64,000 nt of DNA from Symbiodinium sp. CCMP2592 (lineage: Eukaryota; Sar; Dinophyceae; Suessiales; Symbiodiniaceae): NCBI GenBank assembly GCA_905221615.1, contig CAJNDT010002846.1:513001-577000 (forward strand), given 5' to 3'. Position numbers and translations under genes: made by a program. Position 1 is the first letter of the stretch. Each line of letters starts with the position of its first letter. Positions 59,053-62,000 of the stretch are shown here, piece by piece. The notes beneath the pieces were generated by a model. The model was not told where the DNA came from and ran no database searches. It saw only the letters and a list, made by a program, of their open reading frames with translations.

Positions 59053-62000
59053 GTGTGTACTTGTACGTAGGGTTGTGTAGATTACGAGGTGTACACATTT
59101 GAACCTTGGTGCATGTGAGAGCATGCATGACATACATAGGTATGTTTGGCATCCGAACTATTTACTATAACATGTTTCTGGAGGGAGGCAGACAGTAGAG
59201 ACAGACATACCGACAGGCAGACAGACGGACTGCCTTTTGCGCCGGATGATACATGGGCAGTTCAAGGCTAATTAAATTTCAGTCTCTAGCATCGTCGGCA
59301 GGCCATAGACGCAGCACGGCAAACACACATGTAAACACTTAGGATCTTGTTTCCCAGGACAGGACCCTAGCTTTGACAACCGCCCATATAGCTGTGTGCG
59401 ATTTATGTGCATCCGTGAAGGGCAGCACCCATTGGTGAAGGACCTTCCCAATGAGAACTCGGCACTTTACATGTTGTCACTTCGAAGTTTCATCAGCACT
59501 TCTGCAAGCACGAAGCCGTGATATGCATAAACACACCCAGTGATAAGGACAGAATATGAAGTGAAGCTCAGGAATCCGAACAGCATTTGATCCATTGCTT
59601 TAGTGCTCAAGGCTCTGACAAGTGGGCGCAACATTTCCATCGTTTCAATCTTGTGGTTCTGTCGGATATACTCCTAAACCTATGACCACCCTAAAGCCCT
59701 AAACCGTAACCCCTAAACCTCTAACCCCTAATTCAACCCTGAACCCCTAAACCTCTAAACCCTAAACCCCAAACCCCAAACTCTTCACCCCTAAGCCCTA
59801 AACCGACTCCTCCACTCATCCCCACGCGCAGATCGGCGAAGCCGCCCAGGGCCAAGCGCCCGATGTTTGGCTCATTGAGGCCTGGGGTGTTCCCAATGGG
59901 CCCTAGGTACTGTTATGGTATAAGCTTCTTTACGGGTTCTGTTAGGCCCCGAACCCCTAAACTCCCTAAACTCCTTAAACCCCAAACCCTTGCAGCCCTA
60001 AACCTGATGAATCCCACAAGAAACCTTATAAGCCCTAAACCTGATACATCCAACAAGCCCTAAAGGGTTCTTCGGCCTGGGATGTGCCCAATGGGCCCTA
60101 GGTACTAGCGCCCAGAGTAGGCCGTTCTTCCCTGTTTTAGGGTTCAGGTTCCCTGATAACCTTTAGACCAAAAAGGGCACCAGTTTTGTTGCTTGGTTAC
60201 TCTTGGGCCCAATGGGTCCTAGGTACTGTTATGGGGGATATCTTTCTTTCTAGGAGTTGTGTTAGGGCACCTGTAAGGTTCCTTCAAGGGGTCCTTATGG
60301 TACTGTTATGGGGGATACTTCCCCACATCATAAAAGTAATTCCTAATAATGGACGCTGTGGGGTGTTCAAGGCTATTGAAAACATGGTTGCCCTAAGGGT
60401 CCAAGTACCTAACTGTCATATACTCTCCAAAATATGTAGCAGCCTGCATAACTACTATCCTACACCCGAGTACCTAATTACTGTGTCCTCTGGACCCTGA
60501 TAGAGTAGGATTCTCCTTCGAGGTTGTTGGAGGACGCAGGCTGTTGGGATCGAGAGTTCAGGCTTCTTTTAGTGCCGGCTCAGGGCTTCTTGCAAAGTAG
60601 TGTAGGAGCCTAAAGATTTACCAATATCACTCCTTATGGTTCCTGTAATAAAGGAGACCAAAGCCCTATTCTAATTATTAAGGCCCCTGTTTTACGGTGC
60701 GTCTGCAAGGAAACTTTGGGATTGGGAGTTACGAGTCCTTTCGGCTCTCCGGGGGTGAGGAGTTTCGATACTTCGGCTGCATTCAGGTTAACAGTTACGC
60801 TAAGGGTCGAAGTTTAGCGTCTTGGATTGGGTTTGGGGTGTGTAACTTATCGCTGGAGTATCCCTCACCCTAAACTCTGTGCGCCAGTTTTCAACGCGCC
60901 GCCACGCAGTGCAGGTCAACTCGTCGCCGGCCTGCGACTACTCTACCCCTGTGACTTGCCCTTTGGCCACGCGCCCAAAATGGATTGAGGTTTAGGGTTT
61001 AGGACAATTGGGAATCGTAAGGGTCCATATTAACTCAGTGGTAAAATATCTGTGTTTAGGATTGTAGTTTTCTAGATCAGCATGTGAGGGGGTATATGAT
61101 TATTGTAAGTAACTTGGGCCCAGGGAAAGATACAGCAGCAAGAACGATGCTGATCAACAAATGTTGTTGGTTAATGCCATGGGTGTGGATCGCGAAAATA
61201 CAGCCATCAGGACAAGGCTAATTGACCGAGAGTCTTTGTTTCAGGGGTCGGGGTGGGGTCTTAAGACAAGTAGATAGATAACCAGTTGGGCAGATAGAGA
61301 TATAATTAGGCATGATACAGCCGTGGCACAGTGGGCCCAACGCTGACTAGTTCGTGTCCAGTTCTTCGACATAGTCAGGGTACACACATCTATGTTTGCC
61401 CGAAGCACTGAACCCCATACGTAGCCGCTGATACACCCAGGCAATGACAATATGTTTCATCCCTGACCCCTATAAAACGGTGAGGCCCTTCCCCACCAAG
61501 TAAAAACTCTAAAGACGGTCTTTTTAAGCAGGGTGGTGTTTTATCTCTACAGCCATTTTTGGACAATCTCGCTCTTACTCTGTTGCCCCTGCTCTTGCTG
61601 GCGCTCTAGCTCCTGCGTGCTCCTGCTCTTGCTCGTGCTCCAGCTCTTGATCTTGCTCCTACTCTGTCTCTTGCTCCTGGACTCTTGCTCTTGCTCCTGC
61701 TCCTGTCCGTGCTCTGGCTCCTGCTTACTTGTGGCCCTTGCTCTTGATCTTGGGTACTCCGTCTTTTGATCCTGCTCTTGCTCCAGGTCTTGCTCTTGCT
61801 CCTAAACCCCCTAATTCAACATAGGTGTTGACAGGCGGGGATGATTTTAGGAGGATGTCCTGGAACTTATCGGGGGTGTTTGATATAAGGAGGAAGAGAG
61901 TAATGTTGAACGACGTCCCAATGTGGATCGAAGGATATCCACCAAAACCAAGCTCCAAGCCCTCGATGGGAACCGACCCAAGCACGACCCTGAAGCCCAC

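Noticed and set aside
58766-59152. Four overlapping Cys/Tyr/Val-rich frames
   Set aside because: GTAT/CATA microsatellite; no coding signal.
61533-61806. Leu/Cys/Ser-rich hydrophobic frame (membrane protein?)
   Set aside because: It is a translation of degenerate GCTCTT/GCTCCT repeats, so the hydrophobicity is an artefact of the repeat.
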